Below, one piece after another: positions 42,006-50,576 of a DNA stretch of 64,000 nt. The position numbers were made by a program, and so were the translations under genes. How positions within the stretch are numbered: the stretch's first letter is position 1; each line of letters opens with the position of its first letter. Below the pieces are notes generated by a model that saw nothing but the letters and a program-made list of their open reading frames with translations, was not told the DNA's origin and did not search any database. Source of the DNA: an uncultured Desulfovibrio sp. (GTDB taxonomy: Bacteria > Desulfobacterota > Desulfovibrionia > Desulfovibrionales > Desulfovibrionaceae); the NCBI GenBank assembly GCA_900546145.1, contig URBN01000008.1:1-64000 (forward strand), written 5' to 3'.

Positions 42006-43631
42006 ATGGCACCTGAAGAAAACGAAAACCTGGAAAATCCTGAAAACTCCGTCGGCAGGCTGGCCCAGAAACTGGCCGTTTCTGTAAGCACACGCATGGA
42101 TCGGAACGCGTTCTTCCAGATCCTCTCGAGCCGGCTGCGTGAACTTTTTCACTACAACAGATTCTGCATCAACCTTTACGACAGGGACAGGGAAGTCCTG
42201 AACCTCTTCACTGCCGCCGACGGGACAGTCGTGGAGTCGCTCTCCAACACCCGCGTTGCTTCCAACACCGTCGCTGGCATGGCCATCAGCTCGCGCAAAC
42301 CCGTTGTTATCAATGATCTCTCTGCCCTGAACAAAAGCCGCTCAGCGCAAACCATGGCCACCGTGGGACTGAACGCAACCATAGCCCTGCCGCTGATCAT
42401 CAGGCGCGAAGTCATTGGCACACTGCATGTATCTTTCAAACGTCAGCCTGACAATGTCGTAGAAATTCTTAATTTTCTGCTGAGCCTGAGTCCCATTGTA
42501 GCGTCATTCCTCTATGTGCTCCTCGTCGGTGAAAATCAGAGCGAGACAATGAAAAGAGGATCCAGCAACAGCGCGGAAAGTGATGACGAAAAACACGGTT
42601 TGGCGGACCAGCTCCTGAACACGCCAAGCATGGCGCAAATCATGGAGACAGCCCGGAACGTAGCCAAATTCAAGATTCCTCTACTCATTACTGGCGAAAC
42701 AGGAACAGGCAAGAGTATGCTCGCGCGCTGGGTGCATTTTCACGGACCCCGCCGCGACAAAAATTTTATCAAGGTGAACTGTCCTTCCCTGGCTCCCACT
42801 CTTTTCGAGAGCGAAATGTTCGGCTATGTCCGCGGCGCCTTCACAGGCGCCAATACCAAACGTATTGGCCGCATCGAACTCGCTGACAATGGGACACTCT
42901 TCCTTGACGAAATCGGCGATCTCTCGGCCGCCATGCAGAGCAAACTCCTGCAGGTCCTCGAGGACAGTGCCTTCGAACGCGTCGGAGAATCGCAGCCTAT
43001 CAACGTCGATATCCGCATCATCTCAGCCACCAATATCAATATTCAGGACGCCATACGCCACGGGACCCTGCGCGCCGACCTCTTCTACCGCCTGGGAACC
43101 GTGACGCTCCACCTTCCTCCTTTACGCGAGCGACGGAAGGATATTCCCCTTTTCGTCAGCCATTTTATCAAGCGCTTTTCCGAGGAATATAAAATCCGCC
43201 CTCCCCACCTCAGGGACAGTATTCTGGACATTCTCTGCGCACATACCTGGCCGGGCAATATCCGGGAACTGCGCAATGCGGTCACAAGCCTCCTCCTGCG
43301 GTCAATGGAAGGAGACGTGACGGAATCCTTTGTGCGGGAGAGCCTCAGGAACTCTGCCAGCATTGCCGAATCCGCGGCAAGCGTACGCCGGGGACTCAGT
43401 ACCACTGCCCCTGTCAATTCTGGGGATTCAAAACCGGTTCCCCTGCCGACCCCCCGGGATTTCGGCAGCCTCAGAGACATGGAAAACCGTCATATTCTGG
43501 AAGCCCTGGAGCGCTGTGGCGGCAAAGTAGCCGGCCCCGGAGGAGCGGCAGCGCTTCTCGGCATACCGCGCAGCACTCTGCAATACCGCCTGCGCAAGCT
43601 CGGAATCAAAAAGTCCGGTTCCGTCCGATAA
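42006..43631 (+). CDS. Sigma-54-dependent activator with GAF sensor domain
   Basis: 541 residues: N-terminal GAF domain (about 30-175; FHYNRFCINLYD, VINDLSALNKSRSA, ALPLIIRREVIGTLHVSF), AAA+ module with Walker A GETGTGKS (about 231-238), the sigma-54 contact motif YVRGAFTGA (about 276-284), Walker B GTLFLDEIGDL, arginine finger region LRADLFYRLG, and a C-terminal Fis-type helix-turn-helix (GGAAALLGIPRSTLQYRLRKLG, quoted in part: ALLGIPRSTLQYRLRKL). It is divergent from suyA and most likely drives the operon when its GAF domain binds the substrate or a product. Confidence 0.93.
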   Translation: MAPEENENLENPENSVGRLAQKLAVSVSTRMDRNAFFQILSSRLRELFHYNRFCINLYDRDREVLNLFTAADGTVVESLSNTRVASNTVAGMAISSRKPVVINDLSALNKSRSAQTMATVGLNATIALPLIIRREVIGTLHVSFKRQPDNVVEILNFLLSLSPIVASFLYVLLVGENQSETMKRGSSNSAESDDEKHGLADQLLNTPSMAQIMETARNVAKFKIPLLITGETGTGKSMLARWVHFHGPRRDKNFIKVNCPSLAPTLFESEMFGYVRGAFTGANTKRIGRIELADNGTLFLDEIGDLSAAMQSKLLQVLEDSAFERVGESQPINVDIRIISATNINIQDAIRHGTLRADLFYRLGTVTLHLPPLRERRKDIPLFVSHFIKRFSEEYKIRPPHLRDSILDILCAHTWPGNIRELRNAVTSLLLRSMEGDVTESFVRESLRNSASIAESAASVRRGLSTTAPVNSGDSKPVPLPTPRDFGSLRDMENRHILEALERCGGKVAGPGGAAALLGIPRSTLQYRLRKLGIKKSGSVR

Positions 43632-43757
43632 CGTAAGCAGGCCCCAAAGGCGGCATTCCTGTTCCTGGCGGATATCTTTTTCACCGAGGAGTCTCCCGGT
43701 GCTTCGCCCTCACCTTAAAATACGCGGCATCGACAATGAGAAATGAACAGGAGGATG

Positions 43758-44323
43758 TCAGAGGACAGTTCTGAATTCATCCACGTAAGTATCCAGGCTT
43801 TTGCAGACTTCGGAAACAGACGATTTCGGAAAAGACGTTCCGCACAGGTCTTCCGTTATACGGGTGATCTTCCTGGTGGAAATGCCCTCCGGAACCATAG
43901 CAGCCATTGCTGTGAAAATGGGCTGTTCACTGCGTGGATAGTTTTCAAAGATCATCGTCCTGAATAGCTGATTCAGGTGTCTGGGGACATTCAGGGGTAT
44001 CTTGCCTGGCCGGGTTTTAGCTCATTGTGCGCACGCCGCTCCGGCTGTCTGTGCGCCTCTCTGTGCGCTCATAGCGCTTTGCTCCATAATCCAATGGACT
44101 CCCCGGGCATGGCATTGAGCCCTTTGAGCAGCAGACAGAATCTTTCCTTTTTCGCCTCTGCCGTAAACGTCCGTAGAATTTCATCGAATTCTAAGTTAAG
44201 GATGACCTGAGCCATGGTGTTCTCCTTTCGGTTTTGGTGGTTGTGCAATTCCAAACATACCGAAGGCGTTCCCATGGCTCAACTTTTTGCCACGGGAATT
44301 TACACCACTATATGGACTCTACC
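43758..44323 (-). mobile_element. Decayed IS256-family insertion sequence
   Basis: On the minus strand a transposase begins at ATG 44215 (AAAGGAGA upstream): MAQVILNLEFDEILRTFTAE ... FCLLLKGLNAM. It then goes out of frame (an ERTERRT-like stretch near 44050) and resumes around 43955 with ENYPRSEQPIF, GISTRKITRITEDLCGTSF and KSSVSEVCKSLDTYVDEF. These are the N-terminal and central segments of IS256/Mutator-type transposases; the DDE core and C-terminus are missing. Just upstream, 44295-44323 reads on the minus strand GGTAGAGTCC...GTGTAAATTCCC, like an IS256 terminal repeat. The other end is lost. Confidence 0.72.
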
Positions 44324-44736
44324 CATGACGCAGTCAGTGAGCTTCTCATTTTGAGCGTTGCGTTCGCGCGTTATGGAGGCGACGGTGAAGTTTGGCACCC
44401 TGCGCGGATGGAAGCGGAGTAGCCATGCGTCTCTTCCCTGCCGCGCATGCTGCTGGTCACATGTTGCGGGAGCATGATCCTGTTCAGCCGCAAATCAAAA
44501 GAATATCCGGGAAACCGCCGCACTGCGATATCAAGCGTCGCCGGAGTATTTTCTCCTGATTTTCTATATAAGCGGTGTCACTCCAGAACCTCATGCCCTG
44601 AAAGGAGCAGACACATACCAGCCGGACATTTCCGGCTGAACAGACATATCCTCTCTCCGCAGGCCGGACGTTCTTCCCGGGGCGGAACAGAGGGAAAAGC
44701 CTCCCTCTGCCCGCCTACGGCGGAGGACACGCCGCG
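44324..44736. other. Gene-free stretch
   Basis: No gene I can support. A perfect hairpin, CAGAGGGA (44688-44695) and TCCCTCTG (44702-44709), lies about 30 nt beyond the stop of the aldo/keto reductase fusion and may end that transcript, although no T-run follows. Confidence 0.4.
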
Positions 44737-47322
44737 TTACTGGATGAAGCGGATACCGTGCAGACGATCCACTTCCGCCGGATCCGAGAGATCCAGGATA
44801 AGGCTTCTCCCCGTATCCATGCGCCCGATGGCGTCCATGTCTTCATCGTCCAGAGCAAAGTCAGTCACTGAGAGGTTCTCATGCAGTCTTTCGGCATGAA
44901 CGGACTTGGGGATGGCTATGGCTCCGCTCTGTATGAGCCAGCGCAGAACGACCTGGGCCGGCGTTTTGCCATGTTTTTTCCCGATAGCCGAAAGATCGTC
45001 CCGCGTGAAGATGCCATTGAGCCCTTCAGCGAAAGGCGCCCAGGCCATGGGCACTATCTGATTCCGGCGCATGAGTTCCCTGAGTTCCTTCCGCTGGCTG
45101 AAGGGGTGCAGTTCAATCTGGTTGACGGCAGGCACAATATCATGGCTCAGGATGAGATCCTCAAGCCTGTTCGGAAGGAAGTTACAAACACCTATGGCTC
45201 TCACTTTCCCCTTCCGGTAGAGTTCCTCCATGGCCCGCCAGCTGCCGTGATAGTCGCCGTAAGGCATATGAATGAGATAGAGATCCAGATAATCCGTCTG
45301 GAGATTTTCGAGCGTCTTTGCAAAGGAAAGCAGCGTTTTCTCATACCCGGCGTCCTGAATCCAGACTTTGGAACAGAGAAAGACATCACCGCGGTCAACG
45401 CCGCTTTCGCGCACGGCGTCACCCACAGCACGCTCGTTGCCGTAGCACGCGGCCGTGTCAATGAGACGGTACCCCATCCCCAGCGCTTCGCGCACGGTAT
45501 TTCGGCAGAGATCCTGATCCGTCACCTGAAAAACGCCCAGGCCGAGACGAGGCATCTCAACCCCGTTGTTCAGGGTGACGGTTCCCTTTTCCTTTTTCAC
45601 GGCGTCCAGGAGAACAACTCCCTGTTCCGGATTGTGGTCGATGGCTCCGATGATCTTATGCGGCAGGTACGCTTCCTCAAGATACGCCACATCTTCCTGC
45701 GTCAGCGTGAGATCGAGCGCGTGGGCAGCATCTTCAAGGTACGACGCCTTTGTGGCGCCGACAATGGGAGAGGCCACGCCCCTGGCCCATTCCCAGGCAA
45801 GGGCGATCTGCGCCATTTTAACACCATATTTTTCGGCGAGTCCGGCCACGCGCCGGACGATCCGCATGTCCTGCTCCCGGGCATGATCGTACTTACCCCT
45901 GGCCACAAGGTCGGTTCTGCCGCGCAGGGTGGACGATTCCCACTGCGGACGCGTGAGATGTCCTCCGGCGAGAGGGCTGTAGGGCATGAGGGAAACGTTC
46001 ATTTCCCGGCAGATGGGAATGAGCTCACGCTCATCTTCCCTGTAGAGCAGGTTGTAGTGGTTCTCCATAGCCTGGAACATAGCCCACCCGTTCTCCCGGG
46101 CTACAGTCTGCATCCTGAAGAACTGATACCCGTACATGGCCGACGCTCCAAGGGCGCGGACCTTGCCGGCCCGCACGAGAGCGTCGAGCGCCTCCATGGT
46201 CTCCTCGACGGGCGTTTCATAGTCAAAGCGGTGGATGATGTAGAGATCCAGATAGTCAGTGCCGAGACGTTTCAGCGTCCCGTCGATCTCCCTGGCGATA
46301 GCCTCGCGGGACAGACGCCCGGGATTAAAATAGACTTTTGAGGCGATCACGACCTTATGGCGGTCAACGTTCCTTTTTAACGCACGGCCCAGGTATTCCT
46401 CGCTGGTGCCCTGAGAATAACAGTTGGCCGTGTCGAAGAAGTTGATACCGAGGTCAAGGGCTGCCTTCACGACCTTCTCCGTATCCTCCCCGTTCAGGGT
46501 CCAGTCGTGCATAGTTCCGGGTTTCCCGAAGCTCATGCCTCCGGCGCAGATCTTCGAGACAGTGATGCCGCTTTTGCCAAGTTCCGTGTATTTCACGATA
46601 TTCTCCCCGCCGGCACCGGGCCGGCCTTCAAAAAAACATGGTTTGCATCGGCAGGAACAGGGTACCGCTGCCCCACTCTCAGCGCCGCCCTTCTCTTCCG
46701 GTGCGAGTAACGAAAAGCCTCGCCAGCAGGCAGAAAAAAACGCGGTTCCAAGATGCCACACCAAAAATTCCGTCATACCCCCGGGGAAGTACTTCGGCCC
46801 GCCCAGAAACAGCATATCGTTCCAGAGACCACTCTGAACGAAGCAGAAAGTTCCCGCTGCGAGAAGGAGAAGGAAGAGAGCTGACCGGACGCGGCCGGCG
46901 AACCGCTCTGCCCTGTTCCAGACAGAGGCGCCGTGCAGACCGAGATGGAATGAGGCAAGGACAAAGAGCCAGGCCGTCATGGCGGTGTGCAGGCCGCGGC
47001 CCCAGAAAGGCATGCGGAAAGGAAAGAACGGATACGTATCCCCGGCCATGGCCAGGGCGCTAGCGGTGAAAGCCAGGAACACGGCCACAAGCAGGCATCC
47101 CGTGGCGTTCACGAGGAAGCGTCTGCCCCGCCAGCGCCCCCGGGAAAGGGTCCGGTACCACGCCGCGTTCAGAAGATGATGGGTGATCACCAGCAGGACG
47201 AGAATCAGTCCGCCTATCCCATGACGGGCGAGACCGCGGGTCATGGGATAGCTCATCATGAAAAGCATGAGGCAGAACATGGCCGCGTCGACGGCCAGTC
47301 TGACAGCGTGGCGGGCACTCAC
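44737..47322 (-). CDS. Fusion of DUF4405-like membrane domain with two aldo/keto reductases
   Basis: 861 residues in one frame, GTG start at 47322 overlapping the upstream stop. Residues 1-215 are a membrane domain of about five helices with His residues (LLVITHHLLNAAWYR, LASFHLGLHGA) as in DUF4405 cytochrome-b-like proteins. A Cys-rich linker (CSCRCKPC) follows. Residues ~243-565 are a complete aldo/keto reductase (NFFDTANCYSQGTSEEY, IASKVYF, LYIIHRFD) and ~575-861 a second (RLIDTAACYGNERAVG, CSKVWI, LYLIHMPY, IPKSVHAERLHENL), each with the Asp-Tyr-Lys-His tetrad. An internal GTG at 46596 preceded by GGGGAG could start the reductase part separately; no start codon lies between the two reductases. 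Confidence 0.8.
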   Translation of the reverse strand: MSARHAVRLAVDAAMFCLMLFMMSYPMTRGLARHGIGGLILVLLVITHHLLNAAWYRTLSRGRWRGRRFLVNATGCLLVAVFLAFTASALAMAGDTYPFFPFRMPFWGRGLHTAMTAWLFVLASFHLGLHGASVWNRAERFAGRVRSALFLLLLAAGTFCFVQSGLWNDMLFLGGPKYFPGGMTEFLVWHLGTAFFSACWRGFSLLAPEEKGGAESGAAVPCSCRCKPCFFEGRPGAGGENIVKYTELGKSGITVSKICAGGMSFGKPGTMHDWTLNGEDTEKVVKAALDLGINFFDTANCYSQGTSEEYLGRALKRNVDRHKVVIASKVYFNPGRLSREAIAREIDGTLKRLGTDYLDLYIIHRFDYETPVEETMEALDALVRAGKVRALGASAMYGYQFFRMQTVARENGWAMFQAMENHYNLLYREDERELIPICREMNVSLMPYSPLAGGHLTRPQWESSTLRGRTDLVARGKYDHAREQDMRIVRRVAGLAEKYGVKMAQIALAWEWARGVASPIVGATKASYLEDAAHALDLTLTQEDVAYLEEAYLPHKIIGAIDHNPEQGVVLLDAVKKEKGTVTLNNGVEMPRLGLGVFQVTDQDLCRNTVREALGMGYRLIDTAACYGNERAVGDAVRESGVDRGDVFLCSKVWIQDAGYEKTLLSFAKTLENLQTDYLDLYLIHMPYGDYHGSWRAMEELYRKGKVRAIGVCNFLPNRLEDLILSHDIVPAVNQIELHPFSQRKELRELMRRNQIVPMAWAPFAEGLNGIFTRDDLSAIGKKHGKTPAQVVLRWLIQSGAIAIPKSVHAERLHENLSVTDFALDDEDMDAIGRMDTGRSLILDLSDPAEVDRLHGIRFIQ

Positions 47323-48710
47323 TTTCTGATACCGCTCTCACGGAGCCAGTCATTGAGATGACTTTCGAGACGGAAGCCTCCGCTGTAGTTGAACTCGAAA
47401 CCGATGCCCACGTACGCGCCGGGCACGGCCTTTGAAAGGTCAGAGACACTGTCACCGAACACCGTGCCGCCGTGACTGCTGAAAGGCAGGATAATCTTCC
47501 CCCTCATATCAGCGCTCTCGAGGAAGGACAGGACAGGCATGGGCATGGTGGCCCACCAGGTGGGATAGCCTAAAAGGATGACATCGTAGCGGGACATGTC
47601 GGGCGCGCTCCTGACGAGCGGCGGACGGTATCCCTTGTAGAGATCCTCCTGCGAGACCCTGTAAATATTCCCCTGATAGGGATGCTTCATGGTAATGGGA
47701 AAGAGGTCGCAGCCGAGGTTTTTGCTGAGGAGTTCGGCGGCGTGTTTCGTGTTGCCGGAATAAGAGAAATAGGCCACGAGCACACGGGGATGGGCCGGCA
47801 TGGCGATACGGAACGGCGCTGCCGTGGCCACGACGGCGTCCAGCGGCTGAGCATTACGGCAGATGCGGAATCCGAGGTTCGGGTCAGGATCGACAGGATT
47901 CGTGGCCGAGCGGTAGGCGGAGCGCAGATGCTTGCCGAAATCGAGGTAGCTGCCGCCGCGGTTCACACGGTAGGTACCGCTTTCGGGCCCCGCCGGATCG
48001 CTGGTCTTCTGCGTGTCATAAGGACCGTAATAGTCGAACACCCATTCGGAGACGTTGCCGTGGGTGTGGTAGAGGCCGAAAGCGTTGGGCTTCAGCTCAT
48101 CCACGGCGATGGTCTGCCCTCGGTAGCGGCCGGCGCGCACAGACGGATCCTTCTGATTCACGTAGTTCTCTTCTATAAGATAGGGATAGGTACCCTCGAA
48201 GTTGACGTCATCGCCGGAAACCTGATTGCCAACGTTGAAAATGGTCTTCGTGCCGGCGCGGGCCGCGTACTCCCACTCCGCTTCGGTGAGCAGACGGTAG
48301 CCGCCTGCCTTTCTGTTCCAGGCAACGGCCTCACCTGTGATCGTGTACACGGGTTCGAACCCTTTCTTCACGCTCAGGGCGTTGCAGTACTTCACGGCGT
48401 CAAGCCAGGTCACGTTTTCCACTGGCAGGCGTTTTCCTCTGTGGGCACTTGGATTGCTGCCCATGACAGTCTCATAGTCTTCCTGCGTCACCTCATACGG
48501 ATCAACGAAAAAGGGGCTGATGCGCACAGTGTGCAGCACTTCGTCGGCTTCGCGCAGGCGTTCCGAATCGGGGCTACCCATCTGGAATTCCCCGCCGGGC
48601 AGAAGGAGAAAGCCATCGGCTGCTCCCGCAGGCGCAGCGGAAGCGGAGCCGGCCAGGATGAAGAGACAGGAAACGAAGAACGAAGCGATATGTGCAGGAA
48701 ATCCTGACAT
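47319..48710 (-). CDS. Exported SUMF1-like/flavodoxin fusion
   Basis: 463 residues from ATG 48710 (GGAGG seven bases upstream). Signal peptide about 1-26. Residues ~30-290 are a SUMF1/FGE-type sulfatase-modifying domain (LLPGGEFQMGSPDSERLREA, YEVTQEDYETVMG, LLTEAEWEYAARAGT, HTHGNVSEWVFDYYG, NRGGSYLDFGKHLRSAYR). The active-site cysteine pair of true formylglycine-generating enzymes, expected just after RGGSY, is absent (Asp, Ser, Ala there). Residues ~305-463 are a flavodoxin (VLVAYFSYSGNTKHAAELL for the FMN phosphate, LGYPTWWATMPMPV). An exported flavodoxin is unusual. The stop overlaps the start of the membrane/reductase fusion, so both belong to one unit. Confidence 0.8.
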   Translation of the reverse strand: MSGFPAHIASFFVSCLFILAGSASAAPAGAADGFLLLPGGEFQMGSPDSERLREADEVLHTVRISPFFVDPYEVTQEDYETVMGSNPSAHRGKRLPVENVTWLDAVKYCNALSVKKGFEPVYTITGEAVAWNRKAGGYRLLTEAEWEYAARAGTKTIFNVGNQVSGDDVNFEGTYPYLIEENYVNQKDPSVRAGRYRGQTIAVDELKPNAFGLYHTHGNVSEWVFDYYGPYDTQKTSDPAGPESGTYRVNRGGSYLDFGKHLRSAYRSATNPVDPDPNLGFRICRNAQPLDAVVATAAPFRIAMPAHPRVLVAYFSYSGNTKHAAELLSKNLGCDLFPITMKHPYQGNIYRVSQEDLYKGYRPPLVRSAPDMSRYDVILLGYPTWWATMPMPVLSFLESADMRGKIILPFSSHGGTVFGDSVSDLSKAVPGAYVGIGFEFNYSGGFRLESHLNDWLRESGIRK

Positions 48711-49032
48711 AGAGAACCTCCATACAACTGGGTGACGCGGACCGGAAACCGTTTTCCTCCTGCGGGACACCCGTTCTGCAAAGGCTTATGCCACGGCGCG
48801 GGTTCCGCATAAAACCGGAAAAACTACCAAATTCTTGCCTTATTCTCTCACGCACGCAGAGGATGCCTTCTCCCCCGGGAACACATACAGAAATGCACGC
48901 AATAAGAGGAACACATTTCTCCCGGCAAAAGGACCATGCGGTTCGAAGGACTTCCCTGGGCTTATAACAAAAAATCCTCCCGGGCCGTCAGGCCCCGGGA
49001 GGATTTTGTCATCATATACAGGATGAGAGGTA
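48711..49032. other. Intergenic region with gatB terminator
   Basis: No gene seen. It should hold the promoter of the SUMF1/flavodoxin gene near 48711-48850 and contains the gatB terminator at 48967-49004. Confidence 0.4.
48967..49004 (-). terminator. Rho-independent terminator after gatB
   Basis: On the minus strand ATCCTCCCGGG and CCCGGGAGGAT form an 11-bp perfect stem followed by six T residues and G, about 30 nt past the gatB stop. Confidence 0.85.
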
Positions 49033-50463
49033 CTAATCGCCGAGCTTCTTCTTCAGAAGGTCGTTGACCACCGCGGGGTTGGCCTTGCCCTTTGTGGCGC
49101 GCATGACCTGCCCCACGAAGAAGCCCATGAGCTTCTTCTTGCCGCCTTTGTACGATTCGACTTCCTTGGGATTGGCGGCGATGACCTGATCCACGGCGCT
49201 GTCGATGACGCCGGTATCGGACACCTGGATAAGGCCCTTCTTCTCCACGTAGGCCTTGGGCATTTCGCCGGTAGCCATAAGATCGGGGAAGATGTCGTTC
49301 GCGATCTTGGAGCTGATGAGGCCCTTCTCGACGATGTTCACGAGCTCGGCCAGAGCCTCGGGCTTCATGGCGCAGTCGGTGAGCTTCTCATTTTTGGCGT
49401 TGAGCTCGCGCTTCATGGGGCCGATGATGAAGTTGGCCACCTTACGCGGGTTCGCGGTTTTGGCCGCGGTCTCGAAGAAGTCGGCCATGGGACGGCTCTC
49501 CACGAGCATGGCGGCCTCGTCATCGGGAAGCTTCGTCATCTCGATGAAGCGCTTCATACGGTGGGAGGGGAGCTCGGGAAGCTCAGCCTGCCAGGCAGCG
49601 AGCTGTTCGTCGGAAATAACGACGGGAAGCTGGTCGGGATCCGGGAAGTAACGGTAGTCATGCGCCTCTTCTTTGCCGCGCATGCCGCTGGTCACGTTCT
49701 TGTCCGCGTCGTAGAGACGGGTTTCCTGGATGACCGTGCCGCCGTCGTCGAGAACGTCGGACTGGCGGGCGATTTCGTAATCGATGGCCCGGGCCACGTT
49801 ATGGAAAGAGTTCACGTTTTTGAGCTCGGCGCGGGTGCCGAGCTTTGTCTCGCCCACGGGACGGATGGACACGTTGGCGTCACAGCGGAAGTTGCCCTCC
49901 TCCATGTTGCCGTCGCACACGTCGAGGTAGGTGACGATGCCGTAGAGTTCCTTCAGGAAAGCCACGACCTCTTCGGAGGAGCGCATGTCAGGCTCGGTCA
50001 CCACTTCCACGAGGGGCGTGCCCGCGCGGTTCAGGTCGCAGAAGCTGCGGTTCTCGGCGGCGGAGTGGATGTTCTTGCCGGCGTCGTTCTCCATATGGAT
50101 ACGGGTGATGCCGATCTTCTTCGGGCCATTCGGGGTTTCGATTTCCAGCCAGCCGTGCTCGCAGATGGGCAGGTCGAACTGGGAAATCTGGTAGCCGGAC
50201 GGGAGATCCGGATAGAAGTAGTTCTTGCGGGCGAAAACGGAGCTCTGGTTGATGTGGCAGTGCGTGGCCAGACCCACCAGGGTGGCGTAATGCACGGCCT
50301 GGGCATTAACCCTGGGCAGGGCCCCGGGCATGCCGGCACAGACCTCGCAGGTATTGGTGTTCGGCGCTTGGCCGAAAGTATTCGGGCAGGAGCAGAACAG
50401 CTTGGACTTCGTCGAAAGCTGAACATGCACCTCGAGGCCGATGACGGCTTCATAATCAGGCAT
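49033..50463 (-). CDS. gatB: Aspartyl/glutamyl-tRNA amidotransferase subunit B
   Basis: 476 residues, full length. With GatA and GatC (not in this window) it converts mischarged Glu-tRNA(Gln) and Asp-tRNA(Asn) to the amides. Signatures: VIGLEVHVQLSTKSKLFC, CPNTFGQAPNTNTCEVCAGM (zinc cysteines), DLNRAGTPLVEVVTEPDM, and the C-terminal YqeY-like domain ending AVVNDLLKKKLGD. AGGAG precedes the ATG. It is transcribed alone. Confidence 0.97.
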   Translation of the reverse strand: MPDYEAVIGLEVHVQLSTKSKLFCSCPNTFGQAPNTNTCEVCAGMPGALPRVNAQAVHYATLVGLATHCHINQSSVFARKNYFYPDLPSGYQISQFDLPICEHGWLEIETPNGPKKIGITRIHMENDAGKNIHSAAENRSFCDLNRAGTPLVEVVTEPDMRSSEEVVAFLKELYGIVTYLDVCDGNMEEGNFRCDANVSIRPVGETKLGTRAELKNVNSFHNVARAIDYEIARQSDVLDDGGTVIQETRLYDADKNVTSGMRGKEEAHDYRYFPDPDQLPVVISDEQLAAWQAELPELPSHRMKRFIEMTKLPDDEAAMLVESRPMADFFETAAKTANPRKVANFIIGPMKRELNAKNEKLTDCAMKPEALAELVNIVEKGLISSKIANDIFPDLMATGEMPKAYVEKKGLIQVSDTGVIDSAVDQVIAANPKEVESYKGGKKKLMGFFVGQVMRATKGKANPAVVNDLLKKKLGD

Positions 50464-50576
50464 GATCCAAAACTCCTGGGGGGCGGCTTTGTAAGCCGCG
50501 CGATGAAAGTGAACGCGCCGGGAACCGCGGAAGCGGCCCCGGCCTGAAACGCGTGCGAAAAATTCCGGCGGTTATA

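Noticed and set aside
47319..48710. True formylglycine-generating enzyme (sulfatase activator)
   Set aside because: The catalytic cysteine pair after RGGS is missing and no sulfatase gene is nearby.
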